Positions 8,365 to 17,011 are shown, numbered from the stretch's first letter. The stretch: 64,000 nucleotides of DNA from Micromonospora sp. Llam0 (GCF_003751085.1 NZ_RJJY01000001.1:4650001-4714000), one strand, 5' to 3'. Notes: generated from the letters alone by a model not told the origin. Numbers and translations are program-made.

Positions 8365-10290
8365 ATGCGCCGCAAGGCGACCGTCGCGACCACACTGCTA
8401 CTCGCCGTCACCGCGCTGACCAGCTGTTCCTCCGACGACGGGCCGGACGCCACGGTCGCCGCCTTCATCGACGGCTGGCACTCCGGTGACCTCACCGACA
8501 TCGGTTTCATCACCCCGGCCGGCGAACGAGTACCCGCCACCGACGTCACCGAGGAGCTGACCGCCCTCTCCGGCGATCTGAAGGACACGCCGCCGACGCT
8601 GCGCCCGGACGGCGACGCCGAGGTGACCGAGGACATCGCGACCGCCACCATCGCCGTCGAATGGACGCTCCCTGGCGACGTACGGTGGAGCTACCCGACG
8701 TCTGTCCGGCTACGCCGGGGCGCCGACGACGCCTGGCAGATCATCTGGGAGCCGGCGATCGTCCACGAACGGCTCGGCAGCGGCGACCAGTTGGCGCTGA
8801 ACCGGCTCGCCCCGCCACGCGGCGCCATCCTCGACGGGGCCGGGCAGCCGATCGTCGCGCCGCGCGCCGTGGTGGTCGTCGGCGTTCAGCCCAGCGAGGT
8901 CGACGACCCGGCCGCCCTGGCTGACCAGCTCGACGCCGCGTTCCGGGCGATCCGACCGGCGATCAGCCCGCCGGTCGACGTCTCCGGGCTGGCGGACCGG
9001 CTCGACGAGGCGAAGCCGGACGCCTTCGTCGAGGTGGTCACCCTGCGCGAGGAGGCGTACGAGCAGATCCGGGACCGGATCTATGAGCTGCCCGGCACCA
9101 TGTTCCGCCGGCAGGAGTGGGACCTGGCGCCGACCCGGGAGTTCGCCCGCGCGCTGCTCGGCACCGTCGACCCGGTGCAGCGGCAGGACATGGAGGCGCA
9201 CCCCGGCCGGTACGAGGTCGGCGATCTGGTCGGCCACGGCGGCCTGCAGGGCGGGTACGAGGAGCGGCTGCGCGGCGTACCCGGGTATTCGGTGCAGATC
9301 GTCGGCACCGCCCCGGACGGCAGCGTCTCCGGCGACGAGGTGGTGTTCCGTGCCGATGCCCAGCCGGGCGAGCCGGTGCGGACCACGCTGGACACGGCCG
9401 TGCAGACCGCCGCCGACGCCGCGCTGGCCGACGAGGAGCAGCGCGCCGCGCTGGTGGCGGTGCGGGTCAGCGACGGCGCGCTGGTCGCCGTCGCCAACGG
9501 CCCCGACGGTGGTACGGAGAACCTGGCGTTGACCGCGCAGGTCCCACCCGGCTCCACGTTCAAGATGGTCAGCGCGCTCGGCCTGCTCGAAGCCGGCGCG
9601 GTCGACCCGGACGCGCCGGTCGATTGTCCGAAGACGGCCACCGTCGACGGGCGTTCGTTCACCAACTCCGACGGCTTCGAGCTGGGCCGGGTGCCGTTCC
9701 GGACCGCCTTCGCCGAGTCGTGCAACACCACCTTCGTCGAACTGGCCCCGCAGCTGGAGGCGGACGGGCTGGCCGAGGCGGGCCGGCTGCTCGGTCTGGA
9801 GGGCGAGTGGCGGCTCGGTGTGTCCGCGTTCACCGGCGCGGTCTCCACCGGTGGCCCGCCGGCGGAACGGGCCGCCGCCGCCTTCGGCCAGGGCACCACG
9901 CTGGTCAGCCCGGTGGCGATGGCCGGCGCCACCGCTGCGGTCGCCCGGGGGCAGTGGCGCCAGCCGACGCTGATCGTCGATCCCGCGCCGCCGTCGGCGG
10001 TGCCGGACGGCCCGCAGTTGGACCCGGCGGCGGTGCAGGCGCTGCGGACGATGATGCGTGAGGTGGTCACCGACGGCACCGGGCAGGCGTTGCGGGACGT
10101 GCCGGGCGAGCCGGTGCACGGCAAGACCGGCACGGCCGAGTACGACGACGACCCGGCGAACACGCACGCCTGGTTCATCGGCTGGCAGGGCGACCTGGCC
10201 TTCGCCGTTTTCGTCGAGCAGGGCGGGTCCGGCTCAGGCCAGGCGGTCCCGATCGCCGAGCGGTTCCTGCGCGGGCTCACCACCGGCTGA
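8365..10290 (+). CDS. Penicillin-binding protein, class B transpeptidase lipoprotein with MecA-like N-domain
   Basis: A 641-residue protein. The start at 8365 is preceded by GGAAGGGGG at good spacing and opens a lipoprotein signal: MRRKATVATTLLLAVTALTS followed by a CSSDD cysteine (about residue 21). After the signal come an NTF2-like MecA_N-type domain (about 25-130), a PBP dimerisation domain (about 150-330, LNRLAPPRGAILD) and the transpeptidase domain. The active-site motifs are all present: S397-T-F-K400, S452-C-N and K587-T-G. It would crosslink peptidoglycan outside the membrane. Its architecture resembles intrinsic low-affinity PBPs (PBP2a/PBP5fm type). Low beta-lactam affinity is an inference from architecture only. 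It is divergently oriented from glutamate dehydrogenase and converges on the island's alcohol dehydrogenase gene, 10 bp apart. Confidence 0.9.
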   Translation: MRRKATVATTLLLAVTALTSCSSDDGPDATVAAFIDGWHSGDLTDIGFITPAGERVPATDVTEELTALSGDLKDTPPTLRPDGDAEVTEDIATATIAVEWTLPGDVRWSYPTSVRLRRGADDAWQIIWEPAIVHERLGSGDQLALNRLAPPRGAILDGAGQPIVAPRAVVVVGVQPSEVDDPAALADQLDAAFRAIRPAISPPVDVSGLADRLDEAKPDAFVEVVTLREEAYEQIRDRIYELPGTMFRRQEWDLAPTREFARALLGTVDPVQRQDMEAHPGRYEVGDLVGHGGLQGGYEERLRGVPGYSVQIVGTAPDGSVSGDEVVFRADAQPGEPVRTTLDTAVQTAADAALADEEQRAALVAVRVSDGALVAVANGPDGGTENLALTAQVPPGSTFKMVSALGLLEAGAVDPDAPVDCPKTATVDGRSFTNSDGFELGRVPFRTAFAESCNTTFVELAPQLEADGLAEAGRLLGLEGEWRLGVSAFTGAVSTGGPPAERAAAAFGQGTTLVSPVAMAGATAAVARGQWRQPTLIVDPAPPSAVPDGPQLDPAAVQALRTMMREVVTDGTGQALRDVPGEPVHGKTGTAEYDDDPANTHAWFIGWQGDLAFAVFVEQGGSGSGQAVPIAERFLRGLTTG

Positions 10291-10300
10291 CACCAGACTT

Positions 10301-11287
10301 CTATGCCTTCGGTTCGGTTGCTATGGCGTGTCGGACACTGCCGCGACGCCTCTCCTGGAGGAGACGACGAAGGTCGGTCAGATGCCCGGCTTCGATGACG
10401 AGATCACGCACCTGTTCGGGGTGGTTGGCGAGCAGGGTGAGAGCCGAACTGAAGTCCGGCTCAGGATGCCGTCGGCAGTAGGAGAACGAGCCGATGAGTT
10501 GCACCGACCTGCGGAGGATGTCACGTAGTGGTGTCCGGAGTTGGACCTGAGGGTGGTAGGCGTTCTGGACCACGATGCTGCCACCGTCGCGTACAAGGTG
10601 CAACGCCAGCTCAAGCGGTGCGGCATCGGCGCCCGTGGCGGCGTCAACGACGCTATCGAACGCTTGCGCCGGTAGTTGTGACGACGGTCGGAACGCTGCT
10701 GGGATGGCGCGCATGATGGCCGCGCTTGGTCGTGTCCCGGCCCGGTGCACGATGGTGACCGCATGGCCCAGAGTGGATGCGTAAAGGGCTGTGAGCAGAC
10801 CGACTGCGCCGGCGCCGATGACGGCCAGGTTGGCGTTGGCGTGTGTGAGGTTGCAGCGGATTCCGTGGATTGCTACGGCTGCTGGGTCGGCGAGTACCGC
10901 GTGGAGCGGATCGAGGCCGGCGGGGATGGGGTGGAGGTTGGCTGCGGGTGCTGCCATCTGCTCGGCGAAGCCGCCTGGCTTGTCCCAGCCGATGCGGAGC
11001 AGCTGTAGGCATAGGTGGCTGTCGCCTGCCGTGCAGCGCTGGCAGTCTCCGCACGGCACCAGCGGGTCGACCGCGACGATGCGGCCGTCGGTGTCGGCTC
11101 CGACGACCTCGTGCCCGGGTCGCCACGGGTCCGGCAGTGTGAAGTCGCCGGGACACAGCAACTTGGGTGTGTCGCTGCCGCAAATCCCTGCGTACCGGGT
11201 CTGGATGATGCTCTCACCGGTGCGGGGCACAGGTGGATCAACCTCGTTGAGGTCGAGGACCATGGCGCGGACTTCCCATGCTCTCAC
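10301..11287 (-). CDS. Zinc-dependent medium-chain alcohol/sugar dehydrogenase
   Basis: A 328-residue MDR-family protein and the last gene of the island's leftward train. Catalytic-zinc residues are seen in YAGICGSDTPK and RPGHEVVG, and the structural-zinc loop has four cysteines (CGDCQRCTAGDSHLC). The NAD(P) Rossmann motif is GAGAVGLLTALYAS. The family oxidises secondary alcohols or sugars, or reduces the corresponding ketones. Its start is a GTG that overlaps the stop of the HAD gene (GTGA), so the two are probably translationally coupled. In this context it could oxidise a sugar or side-chain hydroxyl made by the upstream glycosyltransferase module; that is inference. Confidence 0.85.
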   Translation of the reverse strand: MRAWEVRAMVLDLNEVDPPVPRTGESIIQTRYAGICGSDTPKLLCPGDFTLPDPWRPGHEVVGADTDGRIVAVDPLVPCGDCQRCTAGDSHLCLQLLRIGWDKPGGFAEQMAAPAANLHPIPAGLDPLHAVLADPAAVAIHGIRCNLTHANANLAVIGAGAVGLLTALYASTLGHAVTIVHRAGTRPSAAIMRAIPAAFRPSSQLPAQAFDSVVDAATGADAAPLELALHLVRDGGSIVVQNAYHPQVQLRTPLRDILRRSVQLIGSFSYCRRHPEPDFSSALTLLANHPEQVRDLVIEAGHLTDLRRLLQERRRGSVRHAIATEPKA

Positions 11288-12030
11288 CGGTTGCCTACCA
11301 GGCGCGCCGGAAGCTGTTCAACGCCATCGATTGCGGGACCGGACCATGGTGCTACGCCGAATGCGAGGCCATCCGGGCTGCCGCGGCGCCGGACTGCGAT
11401 GGCGGTCATGCCGGCGGCAAGCGCGCCGTTCAGCTCGTCGCCGCCTCCATCTCCGACATACCAGGTATGTGGGGCCAGCACTCCAAGTTTGCCGCAGATG
11501 CGGGAGTAGAGTCGCTGGTCCGGTTTGGTGTGGCCGGCGGTGCAGCTGAACAGCACGACGTCGATGGCGGCGCTGAGCGGGCTGACGCGCCACGTGTCGG
11601 CGATCTCGGCGGTGGCGTCGCTGACAACTCCTAGCCGCAGACCGTTGCCGCGTAGGCGGTTCAGCGTCCGGACAACGGTGGCGTCGGGTTCCAGCCGGGT
11701 ACGCCCGAGCGCGCGCAGCTCGTTCTCGACCCGTCCATGCGCGCGGGCGCGCCCACCCACGGCTCGCAGGAGGTGTTCGGCGAGTTCCGAGACGGTAGGC
11801 AGGGTTCCGTCGTGACGGACGTGCCAGGTCGACCGGAGGTAGCCCTCCACGGCCCGGCTGGGGCAATCGATGGCTTCGGAGAGCCGGCTGGCCGCCTGGG
11901 TCCGTTCGGCGGGCGTGGGAGCGTTTACAAGGGTGCCGAACAGGTCGAACACGACCGCGATTGGTGTCAGGTCAGCTGGTGGCGATGCGGGCGAGCTTGC
12001 GGCCGACCTTGAGGTATAGATGGTGGTCAC
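11284..12030 (-). CDS. HAD-superfamily hydrolase
   Basis: A 248-residue HAD protein. Motif I is FDLFGTLV: the nucleophilic Asp is present, but the second Asp used by phosphatases (DxD) is Phe, a pattern typical of haloacid-dehalogenase-type and other non-phosphatase members. Motif II is around GVVSDAT, the motif III Lys is in HTKPDQRLY, and motif IV is VGDGGGDELNGALAAGM. The GTG at 12030 follows GGGGTGA and makes the gene overlap the 3' end of the TyrRS gene by 59 bp, and it couples at its own end to the dehydrogenase by GTGA. Substrate unknown. The Phe substitution argues against assuming a simple sugar-phosphate phosphatase. Confidence 0.8.
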   Translation of the reverse strand: MTTIYTSRSAASSPASPPADLTPIAVVFDLFGTLVNAPTPAERTQAASRLSEAIDCPSRAVEGYLRSTWHVRHDGTLPTVSELAEHLLRAVGGRARAHGRVENELRALGRTRLEPDATVVRTLNRLRGNGLRLGVVSDATAEIADTWRVSPLSAAIDVVLFSCTAGHTKPDQRLYSRICGKLGVLAPHTWYVGDGGGDELNGALAAGMTAIAVRRRGSPDGLAFGVAPWSGPAIDGVEQLPARLVGNR

Positions 12031-13387
12031 GCGTCACCCCGTCGATTCTGTCCTTGAGTACCGTGGCGAGCGGTTCCCGGACCTCGTCGGGAGTGAGGTT
12101 GACCTGTTCCTGGCCGGTGTCGGTTTCGACCACCAGCCGCAGTCCCTGCTGCTGCGCGATCCGGCTGATTTCCTTGTTGCTCTTGGCGAAGCCGAGCGCC
12201 TTGACCGTCTCGACGATGGGCTGGCCGAGGTCGCTGATCGTCGGGAGGGACTCGACCTCGGCGAAGGTGCGCTTGGAGAACCGGGCCGTGAACTCATCGC
12301 GGGCGGTCATCGCGACGTCCACGCCGTGGACCGCTGCGGTGACTTCACCGGCAAGGATCTTCTTGAGGTCCATGGGATGCAGCGACCCCTCATTCAACCG
12401 CTGCTCGGCGGTGGCCAGCTCGGGATCGCGCCACTCGCTGAGCGCCCGGAAGTACGGTGGTACCAGCCGGTCCGGCACCGACATCAGCTTGCCGAAGATC
12501 TCACCCGCTGCGGCTGCGACCGGGACGTAATTTCCTTTGGACTTGGACATCTTGGCGCCGGTGCCATCGGTGCCCTCGATCAGCGAGGTGGCGACCACCA
12601 GCTCCGAGGTCTGGCCGCAGATCTCCATCACCTTGCGGCACATCTGCATGTTCAGGAACTGGTCGATGCCGCCGACTTCCAGATCGCAGTTGATCTCGAC
12701 TGAATCCAGGGCCATGACCACCGAGTAGAGCAGCTCGGCCAGCGACAGGCCCTTGCCGGCCTCCAGCCGTTGGCGGAAGTCCTCGCGCTGCAACGGCATG
12801 GACACCGGGATCTGGGCGGTGATCTCGATCAGCTGCGGCAGCTTGACTTCCCGTAACCAGTCGCCGTTGTAACGGAACTTGGCGCGGGTGAAGTCGAAGA
12901 ACGGCGTGACCTGCTGCTGGTAGGTAGCCAGGTTGCGGGCGATATCCGCGTCGGTCAGCGCGGGTCGCTCATCGGACCGGCCGGAGGGGTCACCGATCTT
13001 GGCGGTCACGTCCCCGACGATGAACACCACCTGATGACCCATGCGCTGGAAGCGGCTCAGGACGAGCATCGGCACCGCATGACCCAGATGCACCTCGGCC
13101 CCGGTCGGGTCGATGCCGAACTTCGCGATAAACGGGCGCCCCTTCGTACTGGCGTCGGTGATCCGGGCCGCCAGTGCGCCGGTCGAGGGTTGCAGCTGCT
13201 GGGACCGCTCGGCGATGAGAATGGCCTGCTCGGTCGGCGACAGATCCGAAAGGTCCATACTGCGGCGTTGGTGGGTCAGCTCCAGCAGCTCCCGCACATG
13301 CGCGTCAGCGCCAAGGTCAGCGCTTGCCAGCAGTGCGGTGGCCCGGTCAACGGACTCGCTCAGTCGGGTCATCTCATCGTCTTTCAT
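11972..13387 (-). CDS. Tyrosyl-tRNA synthetase, TyrZ-like (second type) paralogue
   Basis: A 471-residue class I synthetase with KFGIDPTGAEVHLGHAVP (HIGH box), GDVTAKIGDPSGRSDERP, KMSKSKGNYV and a C-terminal S4-like RNA-binding domain (ETVKALGFAKSNKEISRIAQ). This is the DPTGAEVHLGH/IGDPSGR type resembling TyrZ/TyrS2, not the YAGFDPTAPSLH type that I recall for the usual actinobacterial housekeeping enzyme. All motifs needed for Tyr activation and tRNA binding look intact. The start at 13387 (MKDDEMTRLSE) has no strong ribosome site; a second Met lies 5 codons on. It stands 51 bp after the TrpRS-like gene. It could be a resistant copy protecting against a TyrRS inhibitor, or could supply Tyr-tRNA to a biosynthetic step. 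Confidence 0.9.
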   Translation of the reverse strand: MKDDEMTRLSESVDRATALLASADLGADAHVRELLELTHQRRSMDLSDLSPTEQAILIAERSQQLQPSTGALAARITDASTKGRPFIAKFGIDPTGAEVHLGHAVPMLVLSRFQRMGHQVVFIVGDVTAKIGDPSGRSDERPALTDADIARNLATYQQQVTPFFDFTRAKFRYNGDWLREVKLPQLIEITAQIPVSMPLQREDFRQRLEAGKGLSLAELLYSVVMALDSVEINCDLEVGGIDQFLNMQMCRKVMEICGQTSELVVATSLIEGTDGTGAKMSKSKGNYVPVAAAAGEIFGKLMSVPDRLVPPYFRALSEWRDPELATAEQRLNEGSLHPMDLKKILAGEVTAAVHGVDVAMTARDEFTARFSKRTFAEVESLPTISDLGQPIVETVKALGFAKSNKEISRIAQQQGLRLVVETDTGQEQVNLTPDEVREPLATVLKDRIDGVTRDHHLYLKVGRKLARIATS

Positions 13388-13437
13388 AGCAGGGTCGAGG
13401 GCGATCGTAACGGACTGTTTTAGCCGGTTGCTCCTGG

Positions 13438-14469
13438 TTATCGCGGCCAGGACTCGATCAAGCTGGTCAGGTAGTCGGCGAACGTGACGACCTCGTGGCG
13501 CCAGGTCTTGCTTCCTTCCTGGCAGTGTTGGTACAGGTCGATCATGGCCGGGCCATCGTAGCGTGGGGTTTGGCACATCAGCTGGTAGGTTGCCGACTGC
13601 TCAGGTACGGGCGGTTCCTCGGCAAGTAGCCGGCGGACTTCCTCCGCCGGCGTGGTTACGTCGATCGCCGAGCCGGGGATGCTCTTGGAGAACTTGGGGT
13701 GGCCGCCGAAGCCTCGGACCATGCGGGTGTAGATGGCAGTGAGGGCGAAGTCGCCCCGCAGCGGTACGTGTTCGTCGAACCGCGCGGCAGCCTGCTGGGC
13801 GAACCGCACATACCGATGTTCGTCCACGCCCAGCATTACCATGACGGCGTCGTGGTGCTGGCCGAGGCTTACGAAGTCGGCGGCCATCAGACTCAAGGAC
13901 AGCACCCGCCGGAACGTCATCGTGGTGTCCACCAGCCCGCGGGCGGCGTAGTAGCCGTGGTTGTCTTCCTCCGCCGCGTCGAAGTCGCCCTGGTCCACGT
14001 ACCTTCCCAGTAGATACATGCCCTCCAGCGCGGGAAGGTAGCCCACCTGGCAGCGCACAGTGCCGGCCTGGTCCTCGAAGCCCAGACGTACGCAGTACTC
14101 GCGGAACCGGTCGGCGAGGTCACGAACTTCGGCATAGGGCTTGGCCTTGCCGTTGTAAGCATCAAGGTCGCCGAGCACGATCTGGCATCGCTCACCGCTG
14201 CGCTGGAACTCGATCATCTTGAGGATGTGTGTCACGGTCGCCAGGTGAGGCAGGCCCGACATACCGAAGCCAGTGGTGACGATGCGCCGTTCGGGCGCGG
14301 TACGCAGGTACTGCACCGCATCGTGGTGGCATAGGTAGCGGGTGTTGAGCGTGACAGCGTCCATGCCGGCCAGGTTGAAATCGAACCGTTGAAGGTCGAA
14401 TGACGTGTAGCCAAAATCCGCCAGGACTCGCTGATAGTAGGATTCGGAGAACAGCACCGGCGTGCTCAC
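13438..14469 (-). CDS. Class I aminoacyl-tRNA synthetase paralogue, TrpRS/TyrRS-like, unusual HIGH motif
   Basis: A 343-residue protein with a Rossmann-type class I synthetase core. The first signature region is TTGFGMSGLPHLATVTHIL, where the usual HIGH is replaced by a PHLA-type sequence. The second signature is GHPKFSKSIPGSAI, a KMSKS variant. Between them are QIVLGDLDAYNGKAKPYAEV and SLMAADFVSLGQHHDAVMVMLG, which parallel the ADxH and MGxDQ segments of TrpRS. I see no obvious anticodon-binding or S4 domain; only a short C-terminal helical tail. It may activate an amino acid without charging tRNA, or use a different acceptor. Cyclodipeptide synthases are shorter and lack KMSKS, so I do not call it that. 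The GTG start overlaps the stop of the GT2 gene (GTGA). Confidence 0.75.
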   Translation of the reverse strand: MSTPVLFSESYYQRVLADFGYTSFDLQRFDFNLAGMDAVTLNTRYLCHHDAVQYLRTAPERRIVTTGFGMSGLPHLATVTHILKMIEFQRSGERCQIVLGDLDAYNGKAKPYAEVRDLADRFREYCVRLGFEDQAGTVRCQVGYLPALEGMYLLGRYVDQGDFDAAEEDNHGYYAARGLVDTTMTFRRVLSLSLMAADFVSLGQHHDAVMVMLGVDEHRYVRFAQQAAARFDEHVPLRGDFALTAIYTRMVRGFGGHPKFSKSIPGSAIDVTTPAEEVRRLLAEEPPVPEQSATYQLMCQTPRYDGPAMIDLYQHCQEGSKTWRHEVVTFADYLTSLIESWPR

Positions 14470-15257
14470 GCTGACGCCTCCGTTCTGGTGTGATCGGTCC
14501 GGGCAGTCCGCCGCTGGGTGGCGGCCAGGCGGCGCTTTTGGTCTGCCTGGAGACGGTAGGAGCGGCTGAGACCGAGGAGTTGGTCGGGCGTCGCCCAGCG
14601 CGGCGGCTGCGCGGCGAGGTCCGTCAGCCGAGTGGCGACGTCCTCGTAGACGCCGGCCAGGTACTTGGAGAAGACGCCCGGTGTCCGGCGGTCGGTCATG
14701 CTTTCGGCGTGGACCCGATAGCGGGTGAGGAGATCAGGAAGCCGGACGCCGTGCCCGAGGTCTGCCAGCACGTGGAAAAGCAGCTCATTGGTCACGGGCA
14801 ACAGGTCGCGGGCAGCGGATGTCCGGACCAGGAGCGTACTGGTGGAGCCGCCTGGGTGGCTGCCTTCCGCGAATGCCCGCCCGTCAGCGTCGATTACATG
14901 CTCAGCGTGCTGTATGAACAGCAGGTCGGGGTCGCGCAGGTGGGGCGCCACCGTACGAAGTTTGCTGGGGACGAAGGAATCGTCGGCGTCAAGCGGGGCG
15001 AACCAGTCGCCCGATGCCTCGCGTACGGCCCGAGTCAGAGTCGCGGCGAAGCCCTGGTGACGCTGGTTGACGATCCGGACGTTCCGGAATTCCTCATACA
15101 GCGCAGGGCTGGCGTCGGTCGAGCCGTCGTCAACAATGACGACCTCGGCCAGCTCGTACTCGTCGGGCTCCTGAGCCAGCGCGCTGGCGACTGCTTCGCC
15201 GACGTATCGCTCGTAGTTGTGGTTGAGGATCACGATTGAGACCGTGGGAAGTCTCAT
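14466..15257 (-). CDS. GT2-family glycosyltransferase
   Basis: A 263-residue protein with a GT-A fold: VSIVILNHNYERYVGEAV at the N-terminus, VVIVDDGSTDAS, and the metal-binding PLDADDSFVPSK (DxD). The C-terminal part is basic and shows no membrane segment, so it is probably soluble. It would transfer a sugar from a nucleotide-activated donor; donor and acceptor are unknown. It is flanked by 4-bp overlaps on both sides: its ATG overlaps the stop of the GT4 gene, and its stop overlaps the start of the synthetase paralogue. It is therefore part of one translational unit with the methyltransferase, GT4 and TrpD-like genes. Confidence 0.85.
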   Translation of the reverse strand: MRLPTVSIVILNHNYERYVGEAVASALAQEPDEYELAEVVIVDDGSTDASPALYEEFRNVRIVNQRHQGFAATLTRAVREASGDWFAPLDADDSFVPSKLRTVAPHLRDPDLLFIQHAEHVIDADGRAFAEGSHPGGSTSTLLVRTSAARDLLPVTNELLFHVLADLGHGVRLPDLLTRYRVHAESMTDRRTPGVFSKYLAGVYEDVATRLTDLAAQPPRWATPDQLLGLSRSYRLQADQKRRLAATQRRTARTDHTRTEASA

Positions 15258-16336
15258 GTTCCGCTCCTGGCCGAGGCGTTGCCGTAGAGCAGGCTTAAGG
15301 CCGCCAACGTCGCGGCGTGCTCACGCCGCCGGTGTTCGGCAAACCGGTGAGGGTCGGGAGACTGCCATCCATTCTGGATGACCTGGTGCGCCTCCTGCAT
15401 CGCCGTCAGCAACCGCGCACCATACTCGAACCGTGCGCCGTCGGACCAGTCGAACCAGATCGGCTCGTCCACCAGCGGCCGGTGGACAGCAACCTGGTCC
15501 GGCAGGTAACCGACCCGCGCCGCCACCGGCAGCACACCTAAATCGAAGGCCAGCTCCAGCTGGCCGGAGTGGCTTACCCACCGGTACGGCAGGATCAAGC
15601 AGTCCGCCTCGGCGACTACCTCGGCTACCTCGTCGTCACTCGGGAACGGCAACACCTCTACCTGGAGGCGAGGATCGGCACTGTGTTCGCGTATTCCCCG
15701 CCACGCATTAGCATCATCGGCGAGGCTGGCTCGCGACGGTGCACGTAGCAGCAGGTGCAGCACGGAGTCTCGCAGGTGACGGGCGAACCGCCAGCAGTGC
15801 AGCACCAGCTCGACATCCCGGTTGGGGCGCAACGAACCGTAGATCAGGAAGCGAGTTGGTCCGGGCTGGCGTGGCACCACCCGCCCTGCGGTCCCGGGCA
15901 TCGCCACGTATCCGTGCGGGACAAGCGCCGTACGGCTGCGAAACCGCCGCCGGATCTCCGCCTGTCCAGCCGGTGTGAGGCACACAAACGGCACGTGGTG
16001 GTCAGCAAGCACACGACCTCGCCGGTGATGGGTTGCCAGGTCGGAGAACACCGGCGACACGTCGTGGGCGGTATACACCACCTGCTTGCCGGCGCGGCGG
16101 CAGTGCGCCAGCAGCATCACCAGGTCATGGACCGGCTCGAAATCCAAGTGGTGTAGGTGAACAGCATCGAGCAGATCCCATGGGTGGTTCCGCAACAGCC
16201 ACGCCAGAGTAGCGTCGCGAGGAACATCCAGCCCGCTGACGCTGGTGCCGTTGAGCGGTTGGATGGTCTCCAGGCACCGCAGCTTCCGCGCGTAGGGGGT
16301 TCGCCCCGGCACGTGTACCACTCTGGTAGGCGCCAC
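15254..16336 (-). CDS. GT4-like glycosyltransferase
   Basis: A 360-residue GT-B type protein. The GTG start at 16336 has an excellent GGAGGTGA ribosome site 4-5 nt upstream. The N-terminal Rossmann half contains VHLHHLDFEPVHDLV and QVVYTAHDVSPV. The C-terminal donor-binding half contains FLIYGSLRPNRDVELVL and PYRWVSHSGQLELAFDLGVLP, similar to the region that contacts the nucleotide-sugar in GT4 enzymes. No membrane helix is obvious. It lies 6 bp after the methyltransferase stop and overlaps the GT2 start by ATGA. A GT4 plus GT2 pair suggests sequential addition of two sugars to a shared acceptor (inference). Confidence 0.8.
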   Translation of the reverse strand: MAPTRVVHVPGRTPYARKLRCLETIQPLNGTSVSGLDVPRDATLAWLLRNHPWDLLDAVHLHHLDFEPVHDLVMLLAHCRRAGKQVVYTAHDVSPVFSDLATHHRRGRVLADHHVPFVCLTPAGQAEIRRRFRSRTALVPHGYVAMPGTAGRVVPRQPGPTRFLIYGSLRPNRDVELVLHCWRFARHLRDSVLHLLLRAPSRASLADDANAWRGIREHSADPRLQVEVLPFPSDDEVAEVVAEADCLILPYRWVSHSGQLELAFDLGVLPVAARVGYLPDQVAVHRPLVDEPIWFDWSDGARFEYGARLLTAMQEAHQVIQNGWQSPDPHRFAEHRRREHAATLAALSLLYGNASARSGT

Positions 16337-16342
16337 GGTCGG

Positions 16343-17011
16343 TCACCTCCGGCCGACACGGAGCACGACAAGCTGTGTCGTCAGGCCACCATCGGCGTCG
16401 TCGCTCCTGGTCAGGTCGAACCGCTCCACCTGCACCGGGAAGCTCTCGGCAAAGGCGCGGAACTCCCTGCAGGTCCACTCCCGCACATGCGACGGATTGA
16501 ACGGCGGGCCGAGGTGTTCGGCCCCGGCACGCTTGTCACGCGCGGGCGTCGACAGAACCGCACGAGCGGCACCCGTTTCCAGAAGCCAGCAGATCAGCCG
16601 CATCGCCGGTCGGGGGTCGATTAGGTGCTCCAGCACGTCTGAGCACAGCACGACCGACCGTTCGATCGTGGCAGGCGCCAGCGGCAGGGTCATCGCCGAC
16701 TCCAGGTCGGCCTCCAGCCAGCGCCCACACTGGTGGTTCTCGCGGCACCAGGCGATGTTGGGTCCGATGTCAACACCCACGACCTGTAGGCCGGGCTCCT
16801 GGACGGCCAGCCCGGCGAGCTTGCCGGCTCGCCCACAGCCAAGATCGATGACCACATCCCTGCCGTGTTTCCGCGCCAACGCCAGGAGCTCTGGGTAGAC
16901 ATCGGGCTGCCAGGTGACACCGGACGACTCGTCGTCCACGAAGTACTCTGGCTCGGTCCGCTCGATGTATCCGCGCGTCAAGTAGTGCAAACCCGCGTCT
17001 AGCGCCATCAC
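16343..17011 (-). CDS. Class I SAM-dependent methyltransferase
   Basis: A 222-residue protein with a clear SAM-binding motif I (VVIDLGCGRAGKLAGLA), an acidic strand-2 end (VVGVDIG) and a post-motif VVLCSDVLEHLIDP. The C-terminus carries FNPSHVREWTCREFRAFAES, typical of the Methyltransf_11/23 group. Acceptor unknown: O-, N- or C-methylation of the pathway product all fit. The GTG at 17011 and the next codon ATG at 17008 both overlap the stop of the TrpD-like gene (GTGATG), so either can be the start; both give translational coupling. It is followed after 6 bp by the GT4 gene. Confidence 0.85.
   Translation of the reverse strand: MMALDAGLHYLTRGYIERTEPEYFVDDESSGVTWQPDVYPELLALARKHGRDVVIDLGCGRAGKLAGLAVQEPGLQVVGVDIGPNIAWCRENHQCGRWLEADLESAMTLPLAPATIERSVVLCSDVLEHLIDPRPAMRLICWLLETGAARAVLSTPARDKRAGAEHLGPPFNPSHVREWTCREFRAFAESFPVQVERFDLTRSDDADGGLTTQLVVLRVGRR

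Noticed and set aside
8115..8651. N-terminal extension of glutamate dehydrogenase to 8651
   Set aside because: It would run through the divergent promoter region and into the PBP gene; the start at 8114 has a good ribosome site and gives the family's usual length.
13438..14469. Cyclodipeptide synthase
   Set aside because: Cyclodipeptide synthases share the class I fold but are about 230-250 residues and lack KMSKS. This protein keeps a KFSKS loop and is 343 residues long.
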